Positions 17,003 through 24,588 of a stretch of 37,607 nt of DNA are shown here, piece after piece (the stretch's first letter is position 1; each line of letters opens with the position of its first letter). The translations under genes and the position numbers were made by a program. The notes under the pieces were generated by a model, which saw nothing but the letters and a program-made list of their open reading frames with translations, did no database searches and was not told the origin of the DNA. Source of the stretch: an uncultured Prevotellaceae bacterium. Its GTDB lineage: Bacteria > Bacteroidota > Bacteroidia > Bacteroidales > Bacteroidaceae. The stretch lies in contig CADBLU010000056.1 in the NCBI GenBank assembly GCA_902795605.1, positions 1 to 37,607 on the forward strand. Direction: 5' to 3'.

Positions 17003-17662
17003 ATGATGAAAAAATTATTTGTTTTACTTGCTGTCATCTCATTTGTCACAGCAGCTCAAGCACAGTTCATAGTGGGTGGCTCGTTTGGCTTCACCTCCAC
17101 CTCGGTTGATGCCGGTGGCAGCAGTGAGTCTGGCTCCTCATTCAAGATTGTCCCCGACGTTGGCTATCAGCTCGACGACAAGATCAGTGTGGGTGTGCAG
17201 GTGGGCTATTCGTATGGCCTTTGCACCTTCGGTTCTCTCTCTGTGGCCGACCTCAAGGGAGCCTTCAGCACATTGGCCGGTGCAGCCATTGACTATATGA
17301 ATAAAGATACGAAACTCAACGGTTTCACCATTGCTCCCTATCTGCGCTACAATGCCGTGAAACTGGGTAGGGCCAATCTGTTCCTCGAGGGATATGTGGG
17401 CTACAACAACATCACGGTCGACTCCACTCCTTCGGTGGGTGATAATTATGCTGGCGGCGACGAGACCAATTTGAACGCCTTCGAGTTGGGTATCCGTCCC
17501 GGTATCTCATTCATGGTGAACGACAGTTTTGAGCTGATGTGCCGCATGGGTGCCCTTGGCTATATGTCGGCCAAGGAGAAGGAATCCGACGTCTCGATCT
17601 CACGTTTCGGTCTTAATACCGACACCTACAACCTGCTGTTTGGCGCTGCTTTCCACTTCTAA
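17003..17662 (+). CDS. Outer membrane beta-barrel protein
   Basis: A 219-residue protein with a clear signal peptide (MMKKLFVLLAVISFVTAAQA, cleaved before QF). It continues with alternating hydrophobic/aromatic strands rich in Gly and Tyr (VGGSFGFTSTSV, KISVGVQVGYSYGL, LFLEGYVGYNN, LNAFELGIRPGISFMV). It ends in a strand finishing with Phe (NLLFGAAFHF), the usual outer-membrane barrel signature. The size suits an 8-stranded barrel of the OmpA/OmpW-like type. It has its own promoter and a strong terminator, so it is monocistronic. The ligand or role cannot be read from the sequence. Confidence 0.85.
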   Translation: MMKKLFVLLAVISFVTAAQAQFIVGGSFGFTSTSVDAGGSSESGSSFKIVPDVGYQLDDKISVGVQVGYSYGLCTFGSLSVADLKGAFSTLAGAAIDYMNKDTKLNGFTIAPYLRYNAVKLGRANLFLEGYVGYNNITVDSTPSVGDNYAGGDETNLNAFELGIRPGISFMVNDSFELMCRMGALGYMSAKEKESDVSISRFGLNTDTYNLLFGAAFHF

Positions 17663-17718
17663 GAGGTTGCGGCCTGCCAGGGCATCAGGCATGTCCGGCA
17701 GCAGTGATTAACAGACAA

Positions 17719-17757
17719 GAGGGTGTGTCAGAAAAGTTGACACATCCTCCTTTTTTT
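17719..17757 (+). terminator. Rho-independent terminator after the beta-barrel gene
   Basis: A 12-bp stem (GAGGGTGTGTCA with TGACACATCCTC, one G-T pair) encloses a 7-base loop and is followed by seven T residues. It lies 57 bases after the stop codon. It sits between convergent genes and may also help end the transcript coming from the minus side. Confidence 0.9.
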
Positions 17758-17823
17758 GTGCGCTTTCCCTGTTGATGTTTTTCTTTTTTGTCGCCGTTCT
17801 GCGGGTCGGTAGCTTCAGCCTTG

Positions 17824-19410
17824 TCAGAAATGCCAGGCCAGGGCGGCCCTCATCTCATAGTTTTGCGCCCTCTGGTCGGGATGGTATTCATAGTGGGTGC
17901 GGCGGATGAAGCAGGATGCGCCGAGCGAGAGAGTCGCCTGGCGGGTGATATGGGCTTCTGTCTGCAGGTTGACGATGAGCAGGTGTGCGTTGCTGCGGTC
18001 GCCCAGCACGTTGAGATGGTTGTCGGAGAGAGGGATGTCGGTCATGTCTTTTGTCTCATAGCCTCTCCATGTGAACAGGTGCGTGTAGTGCACCCTCAGT
18101 CGGGCTGCCCCTCTCTGCCGCCAGGTCATCCTGCTGTCGGTAGAGACACCCCATCCGCTGCCCATGTTGTAGCTGCGGTCCAGATGGCGGTAGTAATCGC
18201 TGTTGACGGTTCCTAAGAGGATTCCCCTGGCAAAGAAGCTCTGCTCAAGGCAGAGGCGTGGTGCGACGTCGAGGAACTTGAGTCTGAGGCCGGGACCGAA
18301 AGATGCTGTCTCACCGAAAGGGAAGGGTGTGGGCGCTGTGAGGCCGGGCGGCCGTGCGTCGTAGTAGCGGAAGAACTGGTAGAATCCCCATTCGCCTCTC
18401 GTCGTCCGCCCTATGGATGCCGGAGTGCTGCAGATGCGCCCCGTGAGAGACAAGTCGGACAGAATGTGCTGCCTGTGGCCGAAGGCGAACGTGCCCTCGG
18501 CGGAGAAGGCGTCATAAGGATGGAAATGTCTTTCTCCGTCGGTCGTCTCGCCATATTCCATGGCAAAAGAGAGAAACGGTTGCCAGAGCCGTTTGCCAGA
18601 TTGGCTGTGGGAGGCTAAGCAGCGTACGCCTGCCTCCAGGTGGCATGAGGTGTTTTCCTGTGGCGCTTCTTCCTCGCCCTCTGCCGTTGTGCCTCTCACC
18701 CTCCATGCCTTTCCGCTGACGAGTCGGTGGAATCCGTCCACGGGATTGACGACGGCGTTCACGGCCTCCCGTAAGAAGCGCTTAGGGCCTCTCTCACGGT
18801 TGTTGACGATGGTCTTGCTCATCCTGTAGGTGATTTCTCCGTAAAGAGTGCCGGCCATGGCCGTCGTGATGACGTCGTTGACAGACTGTTGCTCTGCCTC
18901 GCCGAAATATTCCCAAAAGAGCGCTCCGGCCAGGGCATAGGGGGCAGACTGAGCGAAACTCATGCCGTTGCACCGAGCCGTGTTGAAATAGAGACCTCCC
19001 TGAAAGGAGTGCCCAAACAGGTTGTAGAAGAATTTGTCGTCGTCCCAGATGAAGCCCGATTTGAGGTTTTGGCGGATGGAATTCATGGTCGTCTTCGAGA
19101 AACCTTCTTTCAAGAGGTAGCGCCCTGTCAGATGGAAGATACCGTTGACCAACATGAAGTCGCCCGCCGACCGCCAACGAAGGATGCTCCTTTCGGGCAT
19201 ACCGCCGCTCAGTGCGCGGCAGGTGGTGTCGGCAACACATAAGGTGTCGGCAATACATAAGGTGTCGGCAACACATAAGGTATCTGCAATACATAAGGTA
19301 TCGGCGAGGCATGCCTTGCCGCTGGTGTCGCATGCGGGCAACCCTTGGGCAGCAGTCGCACATACCATTGCGAGGAGCATCCCGGATAGTTTTTTTGCGA
19401 AGGCTGCCAT
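17824..19410 (-). CDS. DUF3943 domain-containing protein with Cys-containing hexapeptide repeat
   Basis: A 528-residue exported protein of unknown function. The signal peptide is MAAFAKKLSGMLLAMVCATAAQG. About residues 34-63 form five near-identical hexapeptides ADTLC(I/V), followed by the DUF3943-type segment. That segment includes FIWDDDKFFYNLFGHSFQGG, LYFNTARCNGMSF and LAGALFWEYFGEAEQQSVND. The C-terminal half has alternating strands and ends in LAWHF, which suggests an outer-membrane barrel. The ATG at 19410 is chosen because the preceding in-frame sequence overlaps the DUF4249 gene and lacks a signal peptide. It is the last gene after the TonB receptor and DUF4249 gene (58-bp gap), so it is probably co-transcribed. 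Confidence 0.8.
   Translation of the reverse strand: MAAFAKKLSGMLLAMVCATAAQGLPACDTSGKACLADTLCIADTLCVADTLCIADTLCVADTTCRALSGGMPERSILRWRSAGDFMLVNGIFHLTGRYLLKEGFSKTTMNSIRQNLKSGFIWDDDKFFYNLFGHSFQGGLYFNTARCNGMSFAQSAPYALAGALFWEYFGEAEQQSVNDVITTAMAGTLYGEITYRMSKTIVNNRERGPKRFLREAVNAVVNPVDGFHRLVSGKAWRVRGTTAEGEEEAPQENTSCHLEAGVRCLASHSQSGKRLWQPFLSFAMEYGETTDGERHFHPYDAFSAEGTFAFGHRQHILSDLSLTGRICSTPASIGRTTRGEWGFYQFFRYYDARPPGLTAPTPFPFGETASFGPGLRLKFLDVAPRLCLEQSFFARGILLGTVNSDYYRHLDRSYNMGSGWGVSTDSRMTWRQRGAARLRVHYTHLFTWRGYETKDMTDIPLSDNHLNVLGDRSNAHLLIVNLQTEAHITRQATLSLGASCFIRRTHYEYHPDQRAQNYEMRAALAWHF
19226..19315 (-). repeat. In-frame 18-bp tandem repeat (5 units)
   Basis: Five consecutive 18-bp units lie inside the DUF3943 gene. 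The first three differ by a single base (GTGTCGGCAACACATAAG or ...CAATACATAAG on the plus strand) and the last two are more diverged. They encode repeated LC(I/V)ADT just after the signal peptide. Unit gain or loss keeps the frame, so the copy number may vary between strains. Confidence 0.9.
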
Positions 19411-19468
19411 GGTGCTGTTTTCTGAATGAGGTGGTATGCCGTCGGTTCTTTGTGCCGGTTGTGGCGGG

Positions 19469-20314
19469 TCACCGTTCGTTGAAGGCCTTTTCCTTGTTGA
19501 AGACAATCGTGCCGGGGCGGGTGATGTTGGCAGCCATGAAGATGCCCTGCGCCCCTCCCTTGATATTGGTGACGGGATTGGCCGTCGTCCGCTCACTCGA
19601 AGACAACGACTGATAAAACTCCCAGGCAGGCCGGTCGAAGGTCAACAGTTCCAGGCTGATGCTGTCGCCCTCCATGAGAGGAATCTTCCCGTCTTCGTCG
19701 ATGCCGTCGTCCATCTCCTTTTGCGTCGAGCAGACGATGTCGTATTCGAAGATGCCGTTGACGTTGCCCCTGCCCGACCTGTAGGTCCATCTGAAGAGTT
19801 CGTCGCCCCTCATCAGTCGGCACAGGGCGTACTGTCTCTCATTGACGCGAGGGTCTCTGCCTTTGACGTAGTAGAAATAGAGTTTCACGCTCATCGCCTT
19901 GATCCACCTGAAGTAGACCGTGTCGACCACCGCCGCCCCCTGCATGGTGGAGGTGGCTTCGAATTGCCGTCCGTCAACGATGGCCCTCATCTGGTAGGTG
20001 TGGCCTGGAATGCCCACGAGTCCGGTGGCCGAGGTGAAACATCCCCTGCTGTCGTCATACACCAGCTGCTCCTCTTTCCCCTCGTCGTCGGCAATCCATA
20101 CCTGTGCGTCGCCGACGGGCTCCCCTTTCCCTTTCGTGCCGATGGGGCGTGTGTGGCTGATGCGCACGTCGACGCCCTCGTTGCTGATCTGCCCGTCGAA
20201 GACCACCGACATGTCTGCCGGGGGATAGTCGAAGTCGATCTGGCGTTCGCAGGCGCAAAAAGCGGCGACTGCGATGAGAGGAGCCAGGAGTATCCGGAAG
20301 GTTTTCTGTATCAT
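19469..20314 (-). CDS. DUF4249 family lipoprotein
   Basis: A 281-residue protein with a lipoprotein-type signal peptide (MIQKTFRILLAPLIAVAAFCAC, probable lipidated Cys at residue 22). A Bacteroidetes DUF4249 layout follows: VVFDGQISNEGVDVRISHTR, then GDAQVWIADDEGKEEQLVYDD and IPGHTYQMRAIVDGRQFEATS. The C-terminal region has NPVTNIKGGAQGIFMAANI, a segment I associate with this family. DUF4249 genes usually sit next to a TonB-dependent receptor, as here, and are thought to act as the surface-exposed partner of that receptor. The substrate is unknown. It starts 22 bp after the receptor gene. Confidence 0.88.
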   Translation of the reverse strand: MIQKTFRILLAPLIAVAAFCACERQIDFDYPPADMSVVFDGQISNEGVDVRISHTRPIGTKGKGEPVGDAQVWIADDEGKEEQLVYDDSRGCFTSATGLVGIPGHTYQMRAIVDGRQFEATSTMQGAAVVDTVYFRWIKAMSVKLYFYYVKGRDPRVNERQYALCRLMRGDELFRWTYRSGRGNVNGIFEYDIVCSTQKEMDDGIDEDGKIPLMEGDSISLELLTFDRPAWEFYQSLSSSERTTANPVTNIKGGAQGIFMAANITRPGTIVFNKEKAFNER

Positions 20315-20336
20315 TTTCGGTCGTTGGGTTGATGGG

Positions 20337-22502
20337 TCAGTATTTGAAAGAGAACGAGACGGTGGGGATGAACCCGAAGAGCGAGGTGACGGTGGCTTTT
20401 GTCCCCTTGGGGTGGCTGTCGTCCTCCTCGAAGCTGACGAAGAAGGGGTTGTAGCGGTTGTAGGCGTTGTAGATGCCGAAGGTCCAGGTGTGTGTGGCCT
20501 TTTTCTTCTTCACGGAGTAGGCGAGGCTCAGGTCGAGCCGGTGGTAGTCGGGAGCCCTGCTCTTGTTTCTGTCGCCGAAATAGTAGTAGGTCTCACCGCA
20601 GATCTCGTATTTTCCCGACGGTGCTGTCATGGCCTGCCCAGTGGTGTAGCGCCAGGAGGTGGAGAGCTCCCAGTGGTTGTTGAGTTGCGACATGACCACC
20701 ATCACCAGGTCGTGGCGACGGTCGTTGGGGGCAGTATACCATTGTCCGTCCATGACGCCCTCAATCTTGTTCTGTACCCATGAGAGGGTGTAGGCCACCC
20801 AGCCTGTGGTGCGCCCTTTGTTCTTGTGGACGGCTAACTCCAGGCCATACGCCCTGCCTTTGCCGCCGATGATCAGCCGTTCTATCTCTATGTCGGAGTT
20901 GAATATCTTGCCGTCACGGTAGTCGTACACGTTGCTCATGGTTTTCCAATAGGTGTCGGCAGAGAAGTCCCATCCTCCGTCTTTCGTCATCATCGAGCAC
21001 CCTGCGGCCACTTGGTCGGCTATCTGTGGCTTGATATTGTTGCTGATGATGGTGAGACGGTCGAAAGGCATGGTCATCGAACTGTTGCGCAAGGCCTGGA
21101 CAGATTGCACCATACGGCTGTATCCCGCTTTGAGGGCCGCCGTCTGTCCGATTTTCCATGTGATGCTTGCCCGGGGTTGCAGAAGGGCATAGGTCTTCAC
21201 CACCGAGCCTTTCTTGGGATGCGTAGTCCCGATGATGTTCCCATCAGCGTCGAGCTCATAATAGGGTTTGCCGCCCAGTGCCGAGAGCCATTCCATCCGC
21301 AGACCGGCGGAGAGTTGCAAGTGCTTGTTGAACAGCGACATATCGTCGGATGCCCATAGTGCCGAGAGCCACCCGTCGCGTTTCTCGCGCTCGTGGTTGG
21401 TGGTCACGCGCCATTCTGCCGACTGCAGTCCTATGAGTGTGGTCTCGCCTCCGGCGTTAATGGTGTGGTGCGTGTCGGGGACCCAGGTCTGCTGGTGTCT
21501 CAGGGTGAGTTGCCTGTTGTAGCCGTGCATGGAGAGGTTGAAGCTATACACATCCATTCCCTGGGCCGTGCCGTAGTTGCTCGCCACAAGTTGGGTGAGT
21601 GCATGGTGTCTTGTGCCCTTCGTGTGCAGCCATCCCAGCGACCCGGCGGTATTGCTCCAGTCCATGTTGAGCATCTTCTCCACCTCTATCATGTCGTATC
21701 CCCTGAAGAAGGAGAAATAAAGTTGGTCGTTCTCTCCCAACCTGAAATTCATCCTCGCGTTGAAATCGTAGAACCTCAGGGTGTTGTCCCTGTATTTGGG
21801 TAAAGGTTTGATGAAGATATCGAGATAGGAGGTACGGGCGGCGACGAGGTAGGACGCGCCTTTATGCCCCAGTGGTCCGTCGACCTCGGCCTTGGTGGAG
21901 AGGAGCCCGACGTTCATCGACAGGTGATGCCGCACGTTGTCGCCGGTCCGCGTGCCGATGTTCAGCACCGACGACGAGCCGCCGCCGTAGCGTGCCGGCA
22001 TGAGGCCCTTGAACAGTTCGACACTCCCCATGGCGTCGTCGTTGAAGGAGGAGAAGAGTCCCATCAGATGTCCTACGTTATATACAGCGGCTCCGTCGAG
22101 CAGGATGTGGTTTTGTGATGAGGTGCCTCCCCGCACCTGGTAGCCTCCCAGTCCTTCAGCCTCGCTTTTCACGCCTGGCAGCAGTTGCAAGCCTTTGATG
22201 ATATCGCGCTCTCCTAACAATGCGGGCAACCGGCTCATGATTTCCACGTCCACCTTCTCTGCGCCTATCTGCACGTCGTTCACCCGCCGGTTGGTCGACT
22301 GCGAGGTGATGACCACCTCGTCGAGTGTGTCTTGCCTGTTGACGAGTTCCGACTGTGCGGCGGCAGTGCCGGCAAATGCCGGTAAGCAAATGACAGCCAG
22401 TAGACGCCGCCCCTTCTCCCAGCGTCTCTGGAAGCATCGGACGGCCGACAGGCAGGCTTTTGGAATCAACGAGTCAGGTGTATGTTGGAAGGCTTTTTTC
22501 AT
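20337..22502 (-). CDS. TonB-dependent outer membrane receptor
   Basis: An outer-membrane active transporter energised by TonB. The 721-residue protein has a TonB-box-like DTLDEVVITS. Its plug domain includes LPALLGERDIIKGLQLLPGV, YQVRGGTSSQNHILLDGAAV and PARYGGGSSSVLNIGTRTG. A long beta-barrel follows and ends FIPTVSFSFKY. The N-terminal carboxypeptidase-regulatory-like domain often found in DUF4249-linked receptors is absent: the plug begins within about 60 residues. The start is uncertain. From ATG 22502 the basic N-region is about 40 residues long before the hydrophobic RLLAVICLPAFAGTAAAQ, and a TAATTTTG box lies just upstream (22511-22518). An ATG at 22523 is also in frame. Confidence 0.9.
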   Translation of the reverse strand: MKKAFQHTPDSLIPKACLSAVRCFQRRWEKGRRLLAVICLPAFAGTAAAQSELVNRQDTLDEVVITSQSTNRRVNDVQIGAEKVDVEIMSRLPALLGERDIIKGLQLLPGVKSEAEGLGGYQVRGGTSSQNHILLDGAAVYNVGHLMGLFSSFNDDAMGSVELFKGLMPARYGGGSSSVLNIGTRTGDNVRHHLSMNVGLLSTKAEVDGPLGHKGASYLVAARTSYLDIFIKPLPKYRDNTLRFYDFNARMNFRLGENDQLYFSFFRGYDMIEVEKMLNMDWSNTAGSLGWLHTKGTRHHALTQLVASNYGTAQGMDVYSFNLSMHGYNRQLTLRHQQTWVPDTHHTINAGGETTLIGLQSAEWRVTTNHEREKRDGWLSALWASDDMSLFNKHLQLSAGLRMEWLSALGGKPYYELDADGNIIGTTHPKKGSVVKTYALLQPRASITWKIGQTAALKAGYSRMVQSVQALRNSSMTMPFDRLTIISNNIKPQIADQVAAGCSMMTKDGGWDFSADTYWKTMSNVYDYRDGKIFNSDIEIERLIIGGKGRAYGLELAVHKNKGRTTGWVAYTLSWVQNKIEGVMDGQWYTAPNDRRHDLVMVVMSQLNNHWELSTSWRYTTGQAMTAPSGKYEICGETYYYFGDRNKSRAPDYHRLDLSLAYSVKKKKATHTWTFGIYNAYNRYNPFFVSFEEDDSHPKGTKATVTSLFGFIPTVSFSFKY

Positions 22503-22510
22503 ATCCTGTG

Positions 22511-22518
22511 CAAAATTA
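22511..22518 (-). promoter_or_regulatory. Promoter-like box at the start of the TonB receptor gene
   Basis: TAATTTTG on the minus strand fits TAnnTTTG exactly but lies only 8 bases before the ATG at 22502. If used, the message would be almost leaderless or translation would begin further in. It may be chance, with the true promoter further upstream in the 166-bp divergent gap. Confidence 0.25.
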
Positions 22519-22656
22519 ATCATTTTTATTGGTTAGCGGCACTTTCATTATTATTAATGTGTCGGTTTTTATAAGCGAGAAAAGGGAAAACTGGCATTTT
22601 AGAAGATTTTTACGCAATTTTAAGCGAAAAAGTTACTTAATTTGAAAAAGTTGAGT

Positions 22657-22664
22657 TATTTTTG
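22657..22664 (+). promoter_or_regulatory. Candidate promoter (-7 box) for the glycine-lipid genes
   Basis: TATTTTTG followed by CA fits TAnnTTTG and lies 25 bases upstream of the ATG at 22690. A TTTG occurs at 22641-22644, closer than the ideal -33 spacing. Confidence 0.55.
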
Positions 22665-22689
22665 CATTTTGTAATGCACTTTTTCTATC

Positions 22690-23517
22690 ATGGGAGAAAA
22701 TACGTTTAAGACCATAGATATCGACAAGATTCTACACGACAAGATGGGAAGCAAGGCCGACAGGGTGCCGAAGTTTGTGCGCCGGTGGCTGAAAAAGATC
22801 CTCCATCAGGACGAAGTGAATGAGTTTCTCGCCCGCAGTAGCGACAAGGTCGGTGTGGAATGGCTGGAGGAATGTGTGAAGTATCTCGACATGACCTTGG
22901 AGATTGTAGGTGAAGAGAACCTGCCCCCCAAGGACGACGGCCGCTGCTATACTTTTGTGAGCAATCACCCTCTTGGCGGTGAGGACGGTGTGGCCCTTGG
23001 TGCCGTTATCGGCCGCCATTACGACGGGCGTTTCAAATATCTGGTCAACGACCTGCTGATGAACCTTCCCGGTCTGGCCCCTCTCTGCATCCCCATCAAC
23101 AAGACGGGCAGCCAGAGCCGCAACTTCCCCGCCATGGTGAAAGCCGGCTTCAGCAGCGACAACCATATCCTGATGTTCCCCGCGGGCCTGTGCTCCCGTA
23201 AGATCAACGGCAAGATTCACGACCTGCCGTGGAAGAAGACATTCATATCGAAGAGCGTGGAGACGCACCGCGACGTGGTGCCCATCCATTTCAGCGGCCA
23301 GAACTCCAACCGTTTCTACCGCATCGCCAATCTATGCAAGACGCTCCATCTGAAAGTGAATATCGCCATGCTCTTCCTTGTCGACGAGATGTACCGCAAT
23401 GCGCACAAGACCTTCCGCATCGCCATCGGGAAGCCTATCCCCTGGCAGACCTTCGACAAGAGTAAGACGCCGGCCCAGTGGGCCCAAATGGTGCAAGAAA
23501 AAGTTTATGAATTATAA
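22690..23517 (+). CDS. glsA: Glycerophosphate-acyltransferase-like O-acyltransferase, probable glycine lipid synthase GlsA
   Basis: A 275-residue PlsC-type acyltransferase. The acyl-transfer motif is SNHPLGGEDG (His93), the Bacteroidetes variant of HX4D, and the acceptor-binding motif FPAGLCSR (163-170) corresponds to FPEGTR. In Bacteroides thetaiotaomicron a gene of this type (glsA) lies next to a GNAT-like N-acyltransferase (glsB), and the pair makes N-acyl-3-acyloxyacyl glycine lipids; GlsA adds the second, ester-linked chain. The same pairing here, 11 bp apart, supports that role. There is no strong membrane helix, so it probably acts at the inner-membrane surface. The alternative is a lysophosphatidic acid acyltransferase. 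Confidence 0.8.
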   Translation: MGENTFKTIDIDKILHDKMGSKADRVPKFVRRWLKKILHQDEVNEFLARSSDKVGVEWLEECVKYLDMTLEIVGEENLPPKDDGRCYTFVSNHPLGGEDGVALGAVIGRHYDGRFKYLVNDLLMNLPGLAPLCIPINKTGSQSRNFPAMVKAGFSSDNHILMFPAGLCSRKINGKIHDLPWKKTFISKSVETHRDVVPIHFSGQNSNRFYRIANLCKTLHLKVNIAMLFLVDEMYRNAHKTFRIAIGKPIPWQTFDKSKTPAQWAQMVQEKVYEL

Positions 23518-23528
23518 GTAATCATGCC

Positions 23529-24533
23529 ATGGAACAGATTATACCACCAGTAGATAAAGAACTCATCAAGGCAGAGCTGACGCCCGACAAGCGTCTGCGC
23601 ATGACCAACAAGAGCAACAACCAGATCTATATCGTCGACTATCACGACTCTCCCAATGTGGTGATGGAAATCGGACGTCAGCGCGAAGAGGTGTTCCGCG
23701 AGGCTGGTGGCGGCACAGGCAAGGCCTACGACCTCGACGAGTTTGATGTCATGGACAACTGCTACAAGCAACTGCTGGTGTGGAATCCGGAAGAAGAGGA
23801 GATTATCGGCGGCTACCGCTATAAATTAGGCAACGAGGTGGAGTTCGACGCCTCGGGCCAGCCCATCCTTGCCACCAGCCACATGTTCCACTTCTCTGAG
23901 CGCTTCATCAAGGACTTCCTCCCGCAGACGGTGGAGTTGGCCCGCTCCTATGTCACCGTGCCCTATCAGAGCAGCCGCATGGGTTCGAAGAGCCTCTTCG
24001 CCCTCGACAACCTGTGGGACGGTCTGGGTGCCCTCACCGTGATCATGCCCAATGTGAAGTATTTCTTCGGCAAGATGACGATGTATCCCTCCTACAACCG
24101 CCGTGGCCGTGATATGATTCTCTATTTCCTCAACAAGCATTTCGGCGACAAGGACGGTCTTATCCTGCCGATGAACCCGCTTCAGTTGGAGACGCCTGTC
24201 GATGAGTTGGCTGCCGTGCTCTGCAAGGACGACCTTCGCGAGGACTACCGCATCCTCAACCTTGAGATCAGGAAGTTGGGCATCAACATCCCCCCGCTCG
24301 TCAATGCCTACATGGGCCTCAGTCCCACCATGCGGATGTTTGGCACGGCCATCAACGACGGCTTCGGCGACGTCGAGGAGACCGGCATCCTCATCGCTGT
24401 CGACGAGATCCTCGAGCAGAAGCGCATCCGGCATATCGACTCCTATATCCGCGAGCATCCCGAGGCCATCAAGTTGCCGTCGGGCGACGTGGGTAAGATC
24501 CTCTCACAGGAACTCAACAAGAACAATCCTTAG
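23529..24533 (+). CDS. glsB: GNAT-like N-acyltransferase, probable glycine lipid synthase GlsB
   Basis: A 334-residue protein of the acyl-homoserine-lactone-synthase/hemolysin-like GNAT group. It has IGRQREEVFREAGGGTGKAYDLDEFD, then YKQLLVWNPEEEEIIGGYRYKLG, and VELARSYVTVPYQ. This pattern is shared with OlsB-type enzymes that N-acylate ornithine using 3-hydroxyacyl-ACP. In Bacteroides the homologue (GlsB) makes N-acyl glycine, the first step of glycine lipid synthesis. The C-terminal part (LGINIPPLVNAYMGLSPTMRMFG) is also characteristic. It follows the glsA-like gene closely and is probably translated from the same message. The amino acid used as acceptor is inferred from relatives, not visible in the sequence. 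Confidence 0.82.
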   Translation: MEQIIPPVDKELIKAELTPDKRLRMTNKSNNQIYIVDYHDSPNVVMEIGRQREEVFREAGGGTGKAYDLDEFDVMDNCYKQLLVWNPEEEEIIGGYRYKLGNEVEFDASGQPILATSHMFHFSERFIKDFLPQTVELARSYVTVPYQSSRMGSKSLFALDNLWDGLGALTVIMPNVKYFFGKMTMYPSYNRRGRDMILYFLNKHFGDKDGLILPMNPLQLETPVDELAAVLCKDDLREDYRILNLEIRKLGINIPPLVNAYMGLSPTMRMFGTAINDGFGDVEETGILIAVDEILEQKRIRHIDSYIREHPEAIKLPSGDVGKILSQELNKNNP

Positions 24534-24588
24534 TCCGCACCGGAAAGGCTCCAGCCTGCCGCACCGCCAGCCCCAGTTACAGATAATT

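Noticed and set aside
19411..19596. N-terminal extension of the DUF3943 protein
   Set aside because: It overlaps the 3' end of the DUF4249 gene and would bury the signal peptide; the ATG at 19410 gives a normal exported protein.
22511..22518. Firm claim of a leaderless message for the TonB receptor
   Set aside because: The box is a perfect match but sits inside a possible longer coding start, and AT-rich sequence yields such matches by chance; kept only as a low-confidence site.
24202..24588. Upstream in-frame extension of the beta-helix protein
   Set aside because: It runs inside glsB in another frame, is Ser/Arg/Thr-rich without conservation, and would place the signal peptide about 130 residues into the protein.
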